From Fimenecus sp964540535 (GTDB lineage: Bacteria > Bacillota > Clostridia > Oscillospirales > Acutalibacteraceae), in assembly GCA_964540535.1 (NCBI GenBank), contig CAZIMO010000004.1, forward strand, positions 124,001 through 188,000: 64,000 nucleotides of DNA, read 5' to 3'. Shown here one piece after another: positions 1 through 10,000 of the stretch. The notes below the pieces were generated by a model. The model had not been told where the DNA came from, searched no databases, and saw only the letters and a program-made list of their open reading frames with translations. The position numbers were made by a program, and so were the translations under genes. Position 1 is the stretch's first letter. Each line of letters opens with the position of its first letter.

Positions 1-1100
1 GGATAAACACCCTCTGTTTCATCTACGCACTCAATATAATTAAGAAGGCATTCTGAATAGCTTTCTTTCTTAACAAAGTCGCCGTTATCATCAAAGAAAT
101 ACTTCATAACATGGGAAGAATCAGTAATCTTTTTAAAGCAGTCGATATAATCGCTGTTTTCAGTAAGACGGACAAGCACCAAAGGACCGTTTGCCGTATT
201 CAAATGATAGAAGCCTTCGTCTTCATTGTAAACAAGCTTATATGTATCAGTTGAAGCAGTTAAGTCAAACTCTTTAATCTGTACACCTGCCGGCAATGTA
301 TATTTTGCAATATCAGTGGTTGACTGGTATACAGTCCAAGGCTCGTCAACAAAAGTTTTAATCGGGTCGCCGATACGGTTAATAGCAAGAATACAGTTTG
401 TTGCATTAGCGTCAAGCGCATCAATACCTAAAACATAAGTTACTGCACCGCCGTCGCTGCTTGAACCAAGCATACCTGCATTGATAGACTCTGTAAACTT
501 ATTATCAGTTACTTCTGAAATATTATCAAGCTGAACAAAGCTTGGCGAACCGTAATTTCCAAACTGAACATTTGCGTCGCCGATTATGGAAAACTCATAA
601 TTACCTGCTTCTTTAGGTGTGAAGAGGAAGAAGTTTCTATGCTCGTTTGACAACTCAACATAGGTACAGCCTGCCGATACATAATATACATCAAAGCTGT
701 CATAAGTCTTAAGTAACTCGTCGCGATCTTCTTCTCTGGGAACCAAAATATTCTTGGTTTCTCCCGAAAGCTTATAAGCTACAATTAAATCAATTTCATT
801 TTTGTTCGCTGTAACAGTCTGGTTCTCATCGTAATAATACTCAACACCAGTGCCGGTGAATGACAGTGATATTGTATATTCTCCTTTTGCGAGCTTTTTA
901 GTTGCTATGCCGTTTTCATCGCAAGCCTGCATCGCAACATTTTTGCCGTCTTGCATAAAGTTAACAACTACACCTTTATAAGGGTTGCCGAGAGCATCTT
1001 TAACCGTAACTGAATATGTTTTATCGCCTCCGCAAGCGCTAAATGCAAAAAGAAGAGAACATACCAAAACAAGAGCTACAATGCTTTTAATTTTTTTCAT
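1..1100 (-). CDS. Surface lipoprotein with N-terminal Ig-like/CnaB-like domain (3' end outside window)
   Basis: Translated by eye from ATG at 1100, with AAGGAG 8 bases upstream; open to the window edge, so the C-terminus is missing. Residues 1-23 form a lipoprotein signal ending in the lipobox F-S-A-C (Cys23). A TYSVTVK stretch then opens a small beta-sandwich-like domain (about 27-90). The rest resembles the next gene upstream, including a block reading FYHLNTANGPLVLV that matches YYHVGSANGPLLLA there. It is probably anchored to the outer face of the membrane. Function is unknown; the carboxypeptidase-regulatory/CnaB-like label is inferred from the pattern, not from a search. Confidence 0.75.
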   Translation of the reverse strand, partial: MKKIKSIVALVLVCSLLFAFSACGGDKTYSVTVKDALGNPYKGVVVNFMQDGKNVAMQACDENGIATKKLAKGEYTISLSFTGTGVEYYYDENQTVTANKNEIDLIVAYKLSGETKNILVPREEDRDELLKTYDSFDVYYVSAGCTYVELSNEHRNFFLFTPKEAGNYEFSIIGDANVQFGNYGSPSFVQLDNISEVTDNKFTESINAGMLGSSSDGGAVTYVLGIDALDANATNCILAINRIGDPIKTFVDEPWTVYQSTTDIAKYTLPAGVQIKEFDLTASTDTYKLVYNEDEGFYHLNTANGPLVLVRLTENSDYIDCFKKITDSSHVMKYFFDDNGDFVKKESYSECLLNYIECVDETEGVY

Positions 1101-1138
1101 TTTATCAAACTCCTTTACAGGAAATTAAAGAGTAAAAA

Positions 1139-3946
1139 TTATTTACCGAAGTTATCGTAGTAATAACAAATCTTAATCCATGAATTATCTACATCTTTAA
1201 ATGTATATTTATCCATAAGAAGCTGAAGAATTTCAGCAAGGCGCTTATCAACTACTACACAACCGTCTTTTTCTGTGCCGGACTTATCAATTTTAGCTGC
1301 ATATGCACGCATTTCTTTAGTAAGATCGGGACCGTCACCGTGATAACGACCTGCAAAAATATCTTCTATCTGGTAAGACTCTGCATATGCATCATACTCT
1401 TCACCCCAGAGCTTTTTCAGATATTGTTCAGTTTTTTCTATATCGTTACCGTTCTGCGCCATATATGCAAGGATTTCATGGTCAGTTTCAGATTTTCTGA
1501 AATCGAATGCGCTCAATTCAATCATTTCAAGAATTGAATGGTCAAAAATATTTGTAATACCTGTAAAGTCAGCGTAAATCAAGCTGTTGCTCTTTGATTC
1601 GTAATATTTTCCATCTTTTAACACAGGAGTGATACCGCCGGAAATAATATCGTACATTACATCGCCTGTAGCGTTAGAATCATATGTGAAATAACCGGGT
1701 GAGCAAGCGCGGAAGAGTTTATATGACGCGCCTATGAACTCAACATCGTAATTGATTGTACCTGTTGCATAAAGATCCCAGAACGCCATATCAATATAAT
1801 ATGTTTTACCGGCTTCCATATAATAAACCATTGAGCAGTTAGAAGTATCTGAATACATTCTTTCATCATGCTCGTATGTATAGATTATTTCACCTTTTGC
1901 GTTGTAAATCCATGCATCAATACCCTCTTCATAATCGCTCTTTGAAGTAAATCTGTAAACGCCGGATTTTGATGGGACAAATTTTGACAAGTAACCTCTC
2001 GGAAGAACTACTCTGTCATAATAGAAATTATTTGACGGAACATTTTTACCGAGTTTTGTTTCATAAGCTGAAAATGTAGCAAGTCCCTTTATAGGGTCAT
2101 CAAGCTGCTTTGCATTTTTACCATAAGACTGATAATATTTACAAATTTTAAGCCACTCGTTTGCATCGTTCTCAAAACCTGCTACCTCTGCAACCTGTTT
2201 AAGCATTTCAGCAAGCTCTTTATTTACTGTGCAAAGACCGTGAATTCTTGAATTAGAAGCGTAAGAGAAGTAACGAACCATTCCCTTGCCGCCTTCTTCT
2301 TTTGCAGCATAAAGACTTACTCCGCCTTTATCAGCGTCTCCGCCTTCAACTATCGTAAACACTGCTTCTTCTTCATTGAAAGGTGTATAGTTCATTAAAT
2401 CTGCAAGAAGAAGAGGACCGTTTGCAGAACCTACATGATAATATCCGTCTTTATCATTAAAAACGACATTAGCATAAGTATATGTATCGCCGTCTTTTGT
2501 TGTTGCTACTTGACGGGGAAGATATGTTTCAACATCAATATCGCTTGAGTTAACCACACGCATATTATCAATATATACTGTATCGTCACCCTTTGCACCG
2601 TTACTGTCTTTATAGAAACAAAGCGCGATTTCATAAGTTCCGTCTTCTTCAGCTACAACAGGATAGCACGACTGCCATTTTTCCGGAGTGGAAACACCCG
2701 AAATTTGGAAAATATCTTCGTTATCTACAATTACATATAAAATATCAGAAAGTTCTTCGGAAGAAACTAAATAATCGAAACCTACTGCTTGACCCTTTTT
2801 AAGCTCAACCTCGGCATATATAATTGCGTATGAATCGTCAACGCCCTTGTTAGACGCATAGATACAAGACTGACCGAGCTTGCTGCCTTCAATGAAAGGC
2901 CAGAAGTACTCTGCATTTTTGTCTTCTGTTTCAGGATGATATTTTACATTGATATTGCCAACATTGATTAACTCTGCAATCTTTTCAGATGATGGCATTT
3001 CAACATTAGGCTTAATCTGTGTAACCAAATCAGCGATACCGTTTACGCAAATCATCTGCTTATAATCATCTGCTGTAAAGTGGTCAAAAGCAGAAACCCA
3101 AGGTCTTTTGCTTGTAATTGCACCGGATTCAACAACGCAGATTACACCGTAACGGTCAATCATAATTGTTGTGGGATAACCTTGAACAGAAAAAGTATTT
3201 GCCCATGAAGCAGGACAAGCCGCCATTGGGAATGAAAGCTGATTCTGCTCTTGGAAAGATTTAACTACATTATTGTCTTCCATAGGGTTCAAGGCAATAA
3301 TTTCAACATTATCCTTGTACTCTTGATAAACTGTTTCAATAAGAGGGAACTCTTCAAGACACCAAGTACAAGTTGTATACCAGAAATTGAGAACTGCTAA
3401 ATCTTTCTTTTTAAGAATATCAGAAAGCTTAATTTCTTTTCCGTCAGCCGCCATAACTGTGAAGTCATACATAACATCGCCGACACCAAGACTTGCAGTT
3501 GAAAGATCTTCATCAGTAACAAGTGACGATGTCAAAACAATTTCTGCACTTTCGCCGTCGAATTTATAGCTGTCTTCAACCTTATATCCTTTTTTAGTAC
3601 CCGAAAGCACGATTGCATATTTATTGCTCTTGGGAATATTGAAGCTAATTTGGCCGTTTTCATCGGTTTTACCGTAATCAACCATATTATCCTGCTTTTT
3701 ATTCTCGTAAACATAAACATCAATTTCGGGTAACGCCATACCGCCCGCAGTTTTTACGCTTACGCTGTATGTAGTATTTTCGCCTGTCGCTTCACCGCCG
3801 AAACCGTCGCCGCCGCCCAAAACAACTGCAGCAACAATACCGCCTGCAATAGCTAAAACCAAAACACATGCAAGAACGATTAAGAGTATCTTTTTCTTTT
3901 TGTCAAGAGTCTTAATCTTTCCCAATAAGTCTTTAACTTTTTTCAT
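1139..3946 (-). CDS. Membrane-anchored thioredoxin-like (TlpA-type) surface protein with duplicated C-terminal unit
   Basis: 935 residues from the ATG at 3946, which has AGGAGG just upstream; a longer frame would start before the ribosome site. Basic N-terminus, one membrane segment (about 20-43), then an Ig-like TYSVSVK domain (60-140) and a TlpA/AhpC-like thioredoxin domain (about 150-300) with active site C-T-W-C at 193-196 and cis-Pro in YPTT at 258. The long C-terminal part holds two similar units: YYHVGSANGPLLLA with WLKICKYY (about 500-610), and YYESKSNS with WIKICYYY (about 780-935). The downstream lipoprotein is a paralogue that lacks the thioredoxin part in the visible region. It may carry out extracytoplasmic disulfide exchange; the substrate is unknown. 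Confidence 0.8.
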   Translation of the reverse strand: MKKVKDLLGKIKTLDKKKKILLIVLACVLVLAIAGGIVAAVVLGGGDGFGGEATGENTTYSVSVKTAGGMALPEIDVYVYENKKQDNMVDYGKTDENGQISFNIPKSNKYAIVLSGTKKGYKVEDSYKFDGESAEIVLTSSLVTDEDLSTASLGVGDVMYDFTVMAADGKEIKLSDILKKKDLAVLNFWYTTCTWCLEEFPLIETVYQEYKDNVEIIALNPMEDNNVVKSFQEQNQLSFPMAACPASWANTFSVQGYPTTIMIDRYGVICVVESGAITSKRPWVSAFDHFTADDYKQMICVNGIADLVTQIKPNVEMPSSEKIAELINVGNINVKYHPETEDKNAEYFWPFIEGSKLGQSCIYASNKGVDDSYAIIYAEVELKKGQAVGFDYLVSSEELSDILYVIVDNEDIFQISGVSTPEKWQSCYPVVAEEDGTYEIALCFYKDSNGAKGDDTVYIDNMRVVNSSDIDVETYLPRQVATTKDGDTYTYANVVFNDKDGYYHVGSANGPLLLADLMNYTPFNEEEAVFTIVEGGDADKGGVSLYAAKEEGGKGMVRYFSYASNSRIHGLCTVNKELAEMLKQVAEVAGFENDANEWLKICKYYQSYGKNAKQLDDPIKGLATFSAYETKLGKNVPSNNFYYDRVVLPRGYLSKFVPSKSGVYRFTSKSDYEEGIDAWIYNAKGEIIYTYEHDERMYSDTSNCSMVYYMEAGKTYYIDMAFWDLYATGTINYDVEFIGASYKLFRACSPGYFTYDSNATGDVMYDIISGGITPVLKDGKYYESKSNSLIYADFTGITNIFDHSILEMIELSAFDFRKSETDHEILAYMAQNGNDIEKTEQYLKKLWGEEYDAYAESYQIEDIFAGRYHGDGPDLTKEMRAYAAKIDKSGTEKDGCVVVDKRLAEILQLLMDKYTFKDVDNSWIKICYYYDNFGK

Positions 3947-4010
3947 AGTTCCTCCTTGTTTACACATCAAGAATTTGCAATAAGGGCATACTTCCCTTAT
4001 AGTTGTTCTT

Positions 4011-4040
4011 ATTCTATCACAAATTACACTTAATCGTCAA
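4011..4040 (-). promoter_or_regulatory. Sigma-A-type promoter for the thioredoxin-like surface protein
   Basis: On the minus strand TTGACG and TAGAAT are separated by 18 bases. The predicted leader of about 60 bases contains the inverted repeat ATAAGGG/CCCTTAT (3980-4000). Confidence 0.55.
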
Positions 4041-4062
4041 TACTTATTCCAAACTTTTTAAA

Positions 4063-4127
4063 GTATTAAAGCTTTAATACGACAAAATGTCGAATCACGC
4101 TTTTAACAAGCGAAATCCGACATTTCG
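4063..4127. repeat. Palindrome cluster between spoIVB and the surface-protein promoter
   Basis: A perfect 18-bp palindrome lies at 4063-4080 (GTATTAAAGCTTTAATAC). Beside it are AAATGTCG (4085-4092) and CGACATTT (4118-4125), with an inner CGCTT/AAGCG stem. It could be a spoIVB terminator without a clear U-tract, or an operator. The plus strand also contains TGTCGAA, the Spo0A-box core, at 4088-4094. Confidence 0.4.
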
Positions 4128-4132
4128 TTTTG

Positions 4133-5368
4133 CTATGCGGCATCCTGAAGCAACTGTTCTTCTGTCATATTTTCTTCTGTATCAATCATTCTCTCAATAA
4201 AAATGGCATAACCTTTTGTGGGATCATTTACAAAAACATGGGTAACAGCACCTATAAGTTTTCCGTTTTGTATTATCGGTGAGCCGCTCATTCCCTGTAC
4301 TATTCCGCCTGTTTTTTCAAGTAATGCTTTATCGGTAACCTTTATTACCATGTCTTTATTAACCGAATCAGAATTTGAATATATCTTTTTTATTTCAATA
4401 TCATAACCTTTTACTCTGCCGTCATCAACAGTGCAGTATATTTTTGCAGCACCTGTTGTGATTTCCTGTTTTACCGCAACAGGAACAAAATCTGTTTTAT
4501 CTGTTTTTCGGAATCCGTATACACCCATATCGTTATTAAGACAAAGCTCCCCTATTGATTTGCCTGTTATCACGCCGCAAAGCTCCCCTACACTGCCTGT
4601 ACTGCTCTTATAAATTCCATTTACATAAGCTGAAAATACTTCGCCTTTATTCATAGGCATTATTTCATTGGTATCAATATCGTAAATTCCATGGCCAAGA
4701 CCTGCAAAGGTACCGTTTTCAGAATTATAGAAAGTAACCGTTCCAAGTCCTGCTGTGCTGTCACGCACCCAAAGCCCTGCTTTGTATTTTCCCGTATTTT
4801 TATCCTTATGGGTTGAAAATTCGATTTTCAGTGTTCTGTTATCGCGGACAATGCTAAAGGTCATTTTTTCACCGTTGCTTGCCTCGATTTTCTGTGCAAG
4901 TGATTTTGTAGATGTTACTTTTTCATTATTAACGCTTTTTATAATATCTCCGACTTTCAGCCCTGCTTCGGAAGCAGGATTAACAGTACCGTTTTCAGTT
5001 TCAACAGAGTCGGCATCGACAACAAGAACACCGTCGGTATAAAGCTTAACACCGAACAGTTCACCGCCTAAAACAACATATTTCCTTTTTGAATTTGTTA
5101 TTTCAGCAGTTTTTACGGGAATAATATTCAAAAGCTCAATTTCGGCTTCATTATGTGAAGCTTGGGCAGTCCCCAACGCGACCTCTTTTTCGTTTTCATA
5201 ATTTAGACGAAACAACGAAACTCCGAAAATGCTTTGAATTTTATAAGAGGAATTTTCGATTGTTGTTATTTTATCGGGTATGTTTTCATTTCCGAAACAT
5301 ATCAGAGAAAACACAACTATACAGAATGCAGTGCAGATTGCAGAAAGAGTTTTAAAAAAATTACACAA
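4133..5368 (-). CDS. spoIVB: SpoIVB peptidase (sporulation intramembrane signalling serine protease)
   Basis: 411 residues. In the SpoIVB family the protein is made in the forespore, crosses into the intermembrane space and cleaves SpoIVFA to release pro-sigma-K processing. Visible here: an N-terminal membrane anchor (about 8-26), a PDZ domain (about 100-185, with ASEAGLKVGDII) and the S55 peptidase part with GLGHG (His226), an Asp in KVTDKALL (346) and GMSGSP (Ser361), spaced like the His/Asp/Ser of Bacillus SpoIVB. The start is TTG with a strong GGAGGTGA upstream. Its likely partners, SpoIVFA- and SpoIVFB-like proteins, are encoded at 55-56.5 kb. In Bacillus spoIVB is followed by spo0A; here it is not. 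Confidence 0.95.
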   Translation of the reverse strand: MCNFFKTLSAICTAFCIVVFSLICFGNENIPDKITTIENSSYKIQSIFGVSLFRLNYENEKEVALGTAQASHNEAEIELLNIIPVKTAEITNSKRKYVVLGGELFGVKLYTDGVLVVDADSVETENGTVNPASEAGLKVGDIIKSVNNEKVTSTKSLAQKIEASNGEKMTFSIVRDNRTLKIEFSTHKDKNTGKYKAGLWVRDSTAGLGTVTFYNSENGTFAGLGHGIYDIDTNEIMPMNKGEVFSAYVNGIYKSSTGSVGELCGVITGKSIGELCLNNDMGVYGFRKTDKTDFVPVAVKQEITTGAAKIYCTVDDGRVKGYDIEIKKIYSNSDSVNKDMVIKVTDKALLEKTGGIVQGMSGSPIIQNGKLIGAVTHVFVNDPTKGYAIFIERMIDTEENMTEEQLLQDAA

Positions 5369-5436
5369 ACGCTCACCTCCGTGCGACTGATTGCCGCACT
5401 AATAATGTTCCCGACATAAAGATTATTATTTGAGGT

Positions 5437-5457
5437 AAAAAAATCGCCTTACGGCGA
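5437..5457 (-). terminator. Rho-independent terminator after aroK
   Basis: Stem TCGCC/GGCGA (5444-5457) with a TTAC loop, followed on the minus strand by a run of seven T. It ends the lon-to-aroK transcript ahead of spoIVB. Confidence 0.75.
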
Positions 5458-5494
5458 ATTTTCACTGATTTTGAAAATACCGTAAAGCAAATTT

Positions 5495-5992
5495 TTATTT
5501 ATAAAATTTTGAAATTTTTTCAACTGTCTGCTCGGCAGAACAACCGTTTAAATCAAGAATATAATCGGCATATTTTTCATAAAGCGGAGAACGCTCATTA
5601 AAAATATCGTCTATGGTTTCATCTTTTGAAGCCGCAACTCCTCGGGTGCTGATATTGTCAAGACGCTTTTTAATTTCGTCAAGAGGAACATTAAGATAAA
5701 ATATCTTACCGCTCTTTTTTAAATGTTTTACAGCCTCTTCACGGAATATAACGCTGCCGCCTGTTGCGATTACGCAGTTTTCACATTCAAGGGATTTAAT
5801 TGCTTCTGCCTCGCAATCCAGAAAAGTATCTATTCCGTCAGAATCAATTATATTCTGCAAAAGCCGTTGTTCACGCTGCTGAATAATTAAATCCGTATCA
5901 ACAAAGCCGATACCCAAAGTTTTTGCAAGTATAACTCCGACTGTGCTTTTACCGCAACCGGGCATACCTATAAGAACAATATTCTGCTTCAT
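5495..5992 (-). CDS. aroK: Shikimate kinase
   Basis: 165 residues, the usual length. It phosphorylates shikimate at the 3-hydroxyl in the chorismate pathway. The P-loop G-M-P-G-C-G-K-S-T is at 9-17, followed by the FVDTD region (shikimate/Mg site) and ATGGS (Gly-Gly near 78). The ATG overlaps the pfkA stop by one base, so the two are translationally coupled. It is the last gene of the operon before the terminator at 5437-5457. No other aromatic-pathway gene is nearby. Confidence 0.93.
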   Translation of the reverse strand: MKQNIVLIGMPGCGKSTVGVILAKTLGIGFVDTDLIIQQREQRLLQNIIDSDGIDTFLDCEAEAIKSLECENCVIATGGSVIFREEAVKHLKKSGKIFYLNVPLDEIKKRLDNISTRGVAASKDETIDDIFNERSPLYEKYADYILDLNGCSAEQTVEKISKFYK

Positions 5993-6954
5993 CAGATTGA
6001 AATTTTGTGAGCAATTTTGTAAAGCTCAACATCGAGTGTTTTTGTCATATTAAGGGCTTCAAAGATGTCAAAATCAACGATTTTATCTTCCTGCATAGCA
6101 ACAACTCTGTTACCGATGCCGTCTTTAAGAAGCTCGACAGCCTTATAACCCATAAGACTTGCGGTTACTCTGTCGCGTACTGTGGGATGACCGCCACGCT
6201 GAACATGGCCTAAAACTGTGGCTCTTGTTTCAACACCTGTTTCAGCTTCAATACGCTTTGCCATGTCGTCAACACCGCCGACGCCTTCAGCCACAATAAT
6301 GATAAAATTCTTTTTGCCTGTTTTTTGAGTTCTGAGCATTCTGTCAATTACATCACGCTGAAAATCATACTCAACTTCAGGAATAATAATTGTAGTAGCG
6401 CCGCACGCAATTCCTGCATTGAGAGCAATATATCCTGCACGGCGACCCATAACCTCAATTACTGAACAGCGGTCATGAGATTCTGATGTATCCCGAAGTC
6501 TGTCAGCCATTTCAAGAACTGTATTCATTGCAGTATCATAACCTATTGTATAGTCACTGCAAGCAATATCGTTGTCAATTGTGCCGGGTACTCCGACGCA
6601 GGGCAGACCGCGAAGTGACAAATCACGAGCGCCTCTGAATGAGCCGTCGCCGCCGATTACAACAATACCGTCAAGGCCAACATCTTTTGCAACACTAAGA
6701 GCTTTTTGCAAACCCGGTTCTGTTTTAAACTCAGCACTTCTTGCTGAATAAAGAATTGTGCCGCCGCGATTAATAATATTGGAAACGCTGCGAAGATTCA
6801 TTTCATACATATCGCCTTCCATAAGACCGTTATAACCGCGTCTTATGCCCATTACGCGTAATCCGCTTTCGCAGCCCGCACGAACAACCGCACGCACAGC
6901 AGCATTCATGCCAGGTGCGTCGCCGCCACTTGTAAGAACACCTATAGTTTTCAT
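5992..6954 (-). CDS. pfkA: ATP-dependent 6-phosphofructokinase
   Basis: 320 residues, exactly the length of E. coli PfkA. It commits fructose 6-phosphate to glycolysis. Motifs: TSGGDAPGMNA (residues 8-18, ATP site), GGDGS near 100, GTIDNDI (catalytic Asp) near 124-130, MGRRAG (substrate site) and an arginine-rich allosteric region. The ATG at 6954 was preferred over an in-frame GTG at 6963 because AAGGTG lies 6-7 bases upstream and the family begins MKxIxVLTSGGD. A likely internal promoter at 7016-7044 lies in the 102-base gap after dnaE. The dnaE-pfkA order is common in Firmicutes. Confidence 0.96.
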   Translation of the reverse strand: MKTIGVLTSGGDAPGMNAAVRAVVRAGCESGLRVMGIRRGYNGLMEGDMYEMNLRSVSNIINRGGTILYSARSAEFKTEPGLQKALSVAKDVGLDGIVVIGGDGSFRGARDLSLRGLPCVGVPGTIDNDIACSDYTIGYDTAMNTVLEMADRLRDTSESHDRCSVIEVMGRRAGYIALNAGIACGATTIIIPEVEYDFQRDVIDRMLRTQKTGKKNFIIIVAEGVGGVDDMAKRIEAETGVETRATVLGHVQRGGHPTVRDRVTASLMGYKAVELLKDGIGNRVVAMQEDKIVDFDIFEALNMTKTLDVELYKIAHKISI

Positions 6955-7015
6955 ATTAATCACCTTTTAATATAATGCTAAAAATTTAATGTAAAATATT
7001 GCTAAATTATCCAAT

Positions 7016-7044
7016 ATAATAACACAAGAAAAAACAAAATGCAA
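7016..7044 (-). promoter_or_regulatory. Possible internal promoter for pfkA-aroK
   Basis: TTGCAT, 17 bases, TATTAT on the minus strand, inside the dnaE-pfkA gap. Confidence 0.4.
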
Positions 7045-7056
7045 GATATAAATTGA

Positions 7057-10000
7057 CTATTTTTGTAATATTACATTTTGACTGCCTGCAATACTTTTAA
7101 GACCGTTAATCAAAGTACTATCGGGATATAACCTTTTTGACGGGAAATATTTTTTAGTATCTGCAAAATAAAAATACAGCGGTATTTCCCCTGATTTTGA
7201 ATTGTCATTGATATATTTTGCACATTCAAAATATATTTTACTCTGATTACTGTCAACACGTATAAACAAACCTACTTTACGGATTTGTTTTTCTTTAACG
7301 CTTTCAGCGGTTTCAGCAAAATCAAGAATAAGCTTCGGCTTTTCTTCTTCGCGGACTGAAAGTCTGCCGCCGACAAACACCGCAACATCATTATTAAATA
7401 TATTGACATATTTTGCGAATAGTTTCGGAAAAACAATAATCTCAATTGAGCCGGAAACATCTTCAACATTCACAAATGCCATTGTTTCACCGTTTTTTGT
7501 CTGTTTTCTCGTAATTCCGTTTACTATTCCCATAATCTTAACAGAAGCTGAGTCGCTGTATTTGCTGTCATATTCATCGGCATTTATTATTTCGCTGATT
7601 TTATCACATTTTAATTTTGAAATTAGCTCTGCATATTCTTTTATAGGATGTGCAGAAATATAAAGTCCCGTTGTTTCTTTTTCCATAGCAAGTAATTTAT
7701 TTGTTGGAAACTCTTCGACAGGCTTCATAATATATTCGCTTGAGTTTTCTTGAATTAAATCAAAAAATCCGATTTGACCGTCAAGATTTCTTCGCCTCGA
7801 ATCATCTAATTCGTCAATTATAAACGGAAGATTATTAAGCAATTCGTGACGGTTTCCGCCCAAATTATCAAGAGCGCCGCTTTTAATAAGACTTTCAACA
7901 GCTCTGCGGTTAAAGCCTTTTCCGTGAACACGCTTGCAGAAAGAATAAAACGAAGTATATTCGCCGTTAAGCTCTCTTTCCTTTATAATAGTATCAATAA
8001 AATCATGACCGAGATTTTTAATGGCAAGCAAGCCGAACATTATGGTTTTATCACCTTTGACATTCGGTCTAAAGGTTTTATAGCTGTAGTTAACATTCGG
8101 AGAAAGAATTGCAATACCGTTACGCTTGCAGTCTTCAATATAATCGGCAATCTTACCTGCATCGTCTAATACGCTTGTAAGCAATGCTGACATAAACTCG
8201 CATGGATAATAGTATTTGAGATATGCTGTTCTGTAAGCCACAACGGCATAAGCCGCCGCATGAGATTTATTAAATGCGTACGACGCGAATGATGACATAT
8301 CGTCAAAAATTTCGTTTGCTGTATTTTTTGAAATCCCGTTTTTTTCACAGCCCTCGCAGAAAAATGCGCGCTCTGCTTCAAGAACCTTATGCTTTTTCTT
8401 TGACATTGCACGGCGGACTATATCGGCTCTGCCGAGAGAATAGCCTGCAAGCGAACGAAAAATTTGCATTACCTGCTCCTGATAAACCATACAGCCGTAA
8501 GTAACATCAAGTATTTCACGAAGCATCGGAGTTTTATATCTTATTTTATCAGGATTATGGCGGTTTTCAATATAGCTGTCTATTGAATCCATAGGACCCG
8601 GACGATAAAGCGAGATAACAGCAATAATATCTTCAAGGCTTGTAGGTTTAAGCCTCATAAACACGCTTCGCATACCGTTTGATTCACATTGGAAAACTCC
8701 GTCGGTCTGTCCCGATGAAAAAAGAGAATAAACTTTTGTGTCGTTATAAGAAATTTTTTCAATATCAAAATCGGGATTTTTTAATTTGACTGTTTTTACG
8801 CAGTCGTTTATAACAGTAAGTGTGCGAAGTCCCAAAAAGTCCATTTTAAGAAGTCCCAATTCTTCAATTGTTGTCATTGTGAACTGAGTTACAAGCGATT
8901 CATCGTTTCGTGCCAAAGGAACATAATCGCTGACAGGACGGTCGGTAATAACAATTCCTGCTGCGTGCGTAGAAGCATTTCGGGGCATTCCCTCAACATT
9001 CTTTGCGGTGTCTATAAGCTGTTTGATTTTTTCGTCGCTGCTATAAAGAATTTTAAGCTCATCGCTCTCTTTAAGTGCGTCTTCAATTGTAATCCCTATT
9101 ACACGCGGAATTTTTTTTGCGACATTATCAACAGCAGCATAAGAAAGTCCCATAGCTCTGCCCACATCGCGGAGTGCCGCACGGGCTTTCATTGTACCAA
9201 AGGTTATAATCTGTGAAACATGGTCCGTACCGTATTTTCTGATAACATAATCAATTACTTCTTGACGGCGTTCATAGCAGAAATCCACATCAATATCGGG
9301 CATACTTACTCTTTCAGGATTTAAAAAGCGTTCAAAAATAAGATTATATTTTATTGGATCAATATTGGTAATTCCCATACAGTAGGCGCAAATACTGCCT
9401 GCACCCGAACCTCTGCCAGGTCCAACCGGAATACCGTTATCGCGGGCATACTGAATAAAGTCGGCAACAATAAGGAAATAATCAACATAGCCCATATTAC
9501 TTATAACCGACAGCTCATATTCAAGACGTTCAATATAATCTTTTGAAGGATTTTCGCCGTATCGGTAAACAAGACCGTTATAACATTTTTCTCTAAAATA
9601 ATCATAATGCGACTGATCGTCGGGAACTTTGAAATTGGGTAGTTTTGTATTGCCGAATTCGAAATCGAAATTGCACATATCGGCAATTTTTTGCGTATTT
9701 TCAATGGCTTCGGGCAAATAAGGAAAAAGCGAACACATTTCTTCTTCAGTTTTTAAATAAAAATTGTCACTTTCAAATTCCAAAGAATTTTCTTCATCTA
9801 TTGTATGGTTTGTAGCAATACAAATGAGGATTTTTTGAGTATCAGCGTCTTCGCGGTTAATATAGTGGACATCGTTAGTTGCCACTAACGGTATTCCTGT
9901 TTCTTTTGAAATACGCATAATTCCGTCATTAACGCGCACCTGCTCATTTATACCGTGATTTTGCAGTTCAAGATAATAGTTCCCCTTGCCGAATACAGAC

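Noticed and set aside
3947..3970. Eight extra N-terminal residues on the thioredoxin-like protein
   Set aside because: The extension would run through the AGGAGG site; the ATG at 3946 has correct spacing.
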